A program made the translations under genes and the position numbers. From NCBI RefSeq assembly GCF_964656455.1, contig NC_135719.1, forward strand, positions 74,612,283 to 74,676,282: 64,000 bases of DNA, written 5' to 3'. Numbering within the stretch: the stretch's first letter is position 1; the number at the start of each line of letters is the position of its first letter. Below the pieces are notes generated by a model. It was not told the origin of the DNA. It made no database searches and saw only the letters and a list, made by a program, of their open reading frames with translations. Shown here in pieces: positions 63,690-64,000 of this stretch. Source of the stretch: Halichoerus grypus. Its lineage: Eukaryota; Chordata; Mammalia; Carnivora; Phocidae.

Positions 63690-64000
63690 TTTATATGAAT
63701 ATTACAACAAATATAAATAGACTAAATACCTCAAAAAAGATTATCAGAATGGAAATAACAAGAAAATCTCGCTATGTGTTCTTTATAAGAGACACAACTA
63801 AAATATAAAGATGAAGAAAGATTCAAAGTGTAAGGTTAAAAAGATACCAAGCACATTCTAAACAAAAGTACAGAGAGCTGTATTGAAAGAGGATGAAATA
63901 AATTAGGTATAGTAAGTTATAAGCATCCCTAGAAATAGAAAGGATGACAACATTTTGCTTATCTCTGAGCAGTGTCTCTTGCTTATTAAACCTAAGCTCT
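63690..64000 (+). mobile_element. L1 ORF2 5'-region fragment, runs off the window
   Basis: AATATAAATAGACTAAATACC, TTATCAGAATGG, TTCTTTATAAGAGACACAAC, AAAATATAAAGATGAAG and AAAAAGATACCAAGCACATTC follow the L1 ORF2 endonuclease region in order. Stops are frequent. The right end lies outside the window. Confidence 0.6.

Noticed and set aside
1..64000. A novel multi-gene system
   Set aside because: No cluster of real genes exists here. All supportable features are mobile-element remnants, snRNA pseudogenes, simple repeats or unassigned non-coding DNA.

Overview
The window reads as repeat-rich, gene-free nuclear DNA from a carnivoran mammal. The strongest evidence is about two dozen tRNA-Lys-type Can-SINE copies, most with recognisable target-site duplications (TSDs), plus carnivore-type L1 3' ends. 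The SINE form (head GGGCGCCTGGGTGGCTCAG, CT-rich body, tail CAAATAAATAAATAAAATC) resembles the bear/pinniped/mustelid (arctoid) type more than the young dog SINEC_Cf type, so an arctoid caniform is my best guess. The species cannot be fixed by eye. I found no host protein-coding exon, no intact RNA gene, no CRISPR array and no prokaryotic feature. The longer open frames are L1 or retroviral remnants or chance frames.

Layout. 1-13.8 kb: mostly unique AT-rich DNA with one SINE/L1 junction (2.0-2.6 kb), one SINE, a probable ERVL-type LTR (5.9-6.5 kb) and several MIR/MER5-like relics. 13.8-21.5 kb: young retrotransposon cluster with SINEs, a 1.2 kb minus-strand L1 whose last 298 ORF2 codons are still open, a 0.95 kb plus-strand L1 with a perfect 24-bp TSD, and an inverted copy of part of that L1's 3' UTR. 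21.9-27.7 kb: a decayed gammaretrovirus-like (class I) endogenous provirus on the minus strand, with 5' LTR-like DNA, gag, RT, RNase H, integrase and a possible env start. It is interrupted by four SINEs, and I see no 3' LTR. 27.7-34.5 kb: SINEs, a possible DNA transposon with inverted ends, a hAT-like relic, MaLR LTRs and L1 scraps. 35.6-37.1 kb: a diverged direct duplication that matches no repeat I recognise. 37.6-44.9 kb: solo-LTR-like blocks, a U6 snRNA pseudogene, a 23-bp micro-SINE with a perfect 18-bp TSD, and three SINEs. 45-64 kb: progressively repeat-poor AT-rich DNA with old L1, a palindromic MITE carrying a 50-bp tandem duplication, a 35-nt U2 snRNA retropseudogene and a few SINEs. 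An L1 ORF2 fragment runs off the right edge.

No set of genes here works together. The content is mobile-element history in an intergenic or intronic stretch. Of 23 SINE copies 18 lie on the minus strand, and the one provirus and most LTRs also lie on the minus strand. That would fit, but does not prove, an intron of a plus-strand gene. The points most worth a second look are the micro-SINE, the truncated U2 copy, the stacked SINE insertions with three target copies, the duplicated unknown element at 35.6/36.9 kb and the unclassified inverted-repeat element at 29.7-30.4 kb. I see no sign of a new multi-gene system.
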